A stretch of 6,254 nt of DNA, from NCBI GenBank assembly GCA_903922545.1, contig CAIXUE010000057.1, positions 1 through 6,254 on the forward strand. The letters are read 5' to 3'. Below, piece by piece: positions 5,227-6,254 of the stretch. Numbering within the stretch: the first letter of the stretch is position 1; each line of letters starts with the position of its first letter. The notes beneath the pieces are model-generated. The model saw only the letters and a list, made by a program, of their open reading frames with translations, did not search any database and was not told the origin of the DNA. Position numbers and translations under genes: made by a program. The stretch comes from an uncultured Alphaproteobacteria bacterium (lineage in GTDB: Bacteria > Pseudomonadota > Alphaproteobacteria > Micropepsales > Micropepsaceae).

Positions 5227-5917
5227 GGGATTTCGCCGGAAGCTGGCCCGGGACATCATCATCGATCGGGCGGCGACGGCGAACACATCCCTGGTCGGAC
5301 GCATCGCGCGGGAACGGTCTGAGGAAAATTACCGTTTCGCCAGCCACTATGTGGCGGGAAAAGCCGTACTGGACGTAGGCGGCGGCACCGGCATCGGCCA
5401 TGATTTTCTGCTGGCAGCGGGCGCCGCATCCATTATGTCGGTGGACCGGCATGTGGTGGCCAGCCAGGATTCACGTGTCCAGGCGATGCAGGGCGATTTT
5501 TTCAGCCTCAACCTGCCAGAAGCTTCCTTCGATGTGGTGATCTGCCTGGGCACGATTTTCTATCTGGGCGATGCTGGCGCAGCTTTCGCCAGGATGGCGC
5601 GGCTTTTGAAGCCGGGCGGCGTGGCCATCGTCAATTGCATCAATCCGCGCCTGGTGCGGCGCTATTTCGGGCTGGACCTGCAAGACATAGACGACAAATT
5701 TTCCGCCGCTTACGACGAACCACAACTGCGCGAACTTTTGCAGATGCATTTTGGCAGCCGGCCGGACTTTTATATCCAGCAGCCGGTTCTGGTGGGCAAC
5801 CCCCTCGCCTTCTGGCTGACGCCTTTGACATGGATGTTTGGCCGCCATCCCGTGATGACGCGCCCGCCCGGCACCGAAGGCATGTATGTGTATGCTATCG
5901 TGCGTCATGCTGGCTGA
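5219..5917 (+). CDS. Class I SAM-dependent methyltransferase
   Basis: A 232-residue Rossmann-fold methyltransferase of unknown substrate. Motif I, the SAM-binding glycine loop, is VLDVGGGTGIG (50-60). The acidic residue that ends the next strand is D76 in SVDRH. GDFFSLNLP (92-100) follows, then the motif IV strand FDVVICLGTIFYL (104-116) and the LLKPGG turn (129-134). This order is typical of Methyltransf_11/25 proteins acting on small molecules. Residues 190-210 (VGNPLAFWLTPLTWMF) are hydrophobic and may sit at a membrane or acceptor pocket (inference). The ATG overlaps the upstream stop by 8 bases. A GGGAA at 5201-5205 is too far to be a strong site, so translational coupling is likely. The 3' end overlaps the next gene by 11 bases. 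Confidence 0.88.
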   Translation: MLEGFRRKLARDIIIDRAATANTSLVGRIARERSEENYRFASHYVAGKAVLDVGGGTGIGHDFLLAAGAASIMSVDRHVVASQDSRVQAMQGDFFSLNLPEASFDVVICLGTIFYLGDAGAAFARMARLLKPGGVAIVNCINPRLVRRYFGLDLQDIDDKFSAAYDEPQLRELLQMHFGSRPDFYIQQPVLVGNPLAFWLTPLTWMFGRHPVMTRPPGTEGMYVYAIVRHAG

Positions 5918-6254
5918 AATCAACGCCCTGGTCACCGCCTATCGCTATTGGGCCATCCTTCCTTTCGCGCTGTTCGAAGCACCCTTGATGAGCCTGGTGA
6001 TCGGCTTCTTCGCCGTGACGGGATTTTTGAACCTGTATCTTTCCTTTGGCATTGTCGTGCTGGGCGATTTCATCGGCGACAACGCGCTTTATGTTTTCGG
6101 CCGCTGGGGCGGGCCCTGGTTCAGCAAAGTCGGCGTGAAACTGAAGCTTTCGTCCGATCCGGTGAAAAAAGCGCTGGCCTATTTCGGCAAGCGCGACCGG
6201 CGGGCCATTGTGATTTCCAAGCTGGTGCATGGCGTGGGCTTTACCGGCCTGATC
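5907..6254 (+). CDS. DedA-like membrane protein (SNARE-associated / VTT family), 3' truncated by window
   Basis: The first 116 residues of an inner-membrane protein; the gene continues past the right edge. Hydrophobic segments lie at about 15-44 and 46-70. DedA landmarks: FEAPLMSLVIGFFAVTG (23-39), matching the re-entrant loop with its conserved acidic residue, and GDFIGDNALYVFGRWGG (56-72), the G-D-x-x-G...Y-x-x-G-R-x-G pattern. SKLVHGVGFTGL (104-115) is where typical DedA proteins have an R/P-containing motif. DedA proteins are linked to undecaprenyl-phosphate or phospholipid translocation. I chose the ATG at 5907 because little usually precedes this motif and it overlaps the methyltransferase stop by 11 bases. 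In-frame ATGs at 5886 (5 bases after GAAGG, 5876-5880) and 5892 would add 7 or 5 residues, and 5886 has the better ribosome-binding site. Confidence 0.8.
   Translation, partial: MLAEINALVTAYRYWAILPFALFEAPLMSLVIGFFAVTGFLNLYLSFGIVVLGDFIGDNALYVFGRWGGPWFSKVGVKLKLSSDPVKKALAYFGKRDRRAIVISKLVHGVGFTGLI

Noticed and set aside
4147..5304. A 385-codon open frame antisense to the acyltransferase-like gene
   Set aside because: It mirrors the codon pattern of the real gene, is rich in His, Gly, Arg and Gln, has no recognisable domain, and lies opposite a gene with clear family motifs.

Overview
The window is GC-rich, densely packed bacterial DNA and most likely comes from an alphaproteobacterium. The main pointer is the first gene, a double-length (about 380-residue) dCTP deaminase of a form I know chiefly from that class. 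The compact layout with short overlaps fits. I see no mobile element, CRISPR array, tRNA or rRNA gene.

Layout, left to right. (1) A long-form dCTP deaminase (+), nearly complete at the left edge. (2) A 272-base gap that appears to encode a structured RNA or mRNA leader. It holds several self-complementary segments and ends in a strong intrinsic terminator only 10 bases before the next start codon. (3) A RimJ/RimL-type GNAT acetyltransferase (+). It overlaps tail-to-tail by 100 bases with (4) a YwaF/TMEM164-like multi-pass membrane protein (-). (5) Divergent from that, a secreted DUF4189 protein (+) with an N-terminal twin CX3C motif. (6) Convergent with it, a small Fe(II)/2-oxoglutarate dioxygenase (-). 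(7) A 289-base divergent intergenic region holding a nested inverted repeat and, further right, an ATTTGC direct repeat abutting a TATAAA box. (8) A rightward operon of three overlapping genes: a C45/penicillin acyltransferase-like Ntn hydrolase, a class I SAM-dependent methyltransferase, and a DedA-like membrane protein that runs off the right edge.

How the genes fit together. Only the last three form a clear transcription unit, with overlaps of 8 and 11 bases. An amide-forming or amide-cleaving Ntn enzyme, a methyltransferase and a DedA-type (lipid transporter family) membrane protein suggest modification and movement of an amphipathic or acylated small molecule. The substrate cannot be read from sequence. 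The other genes look like independent housekeeping or accessory genes.

The most promising undescribed element is the structured segment at about 1190-1415. Two copies of a 10-base segment there can each pair with the same terminator-proximal strand.
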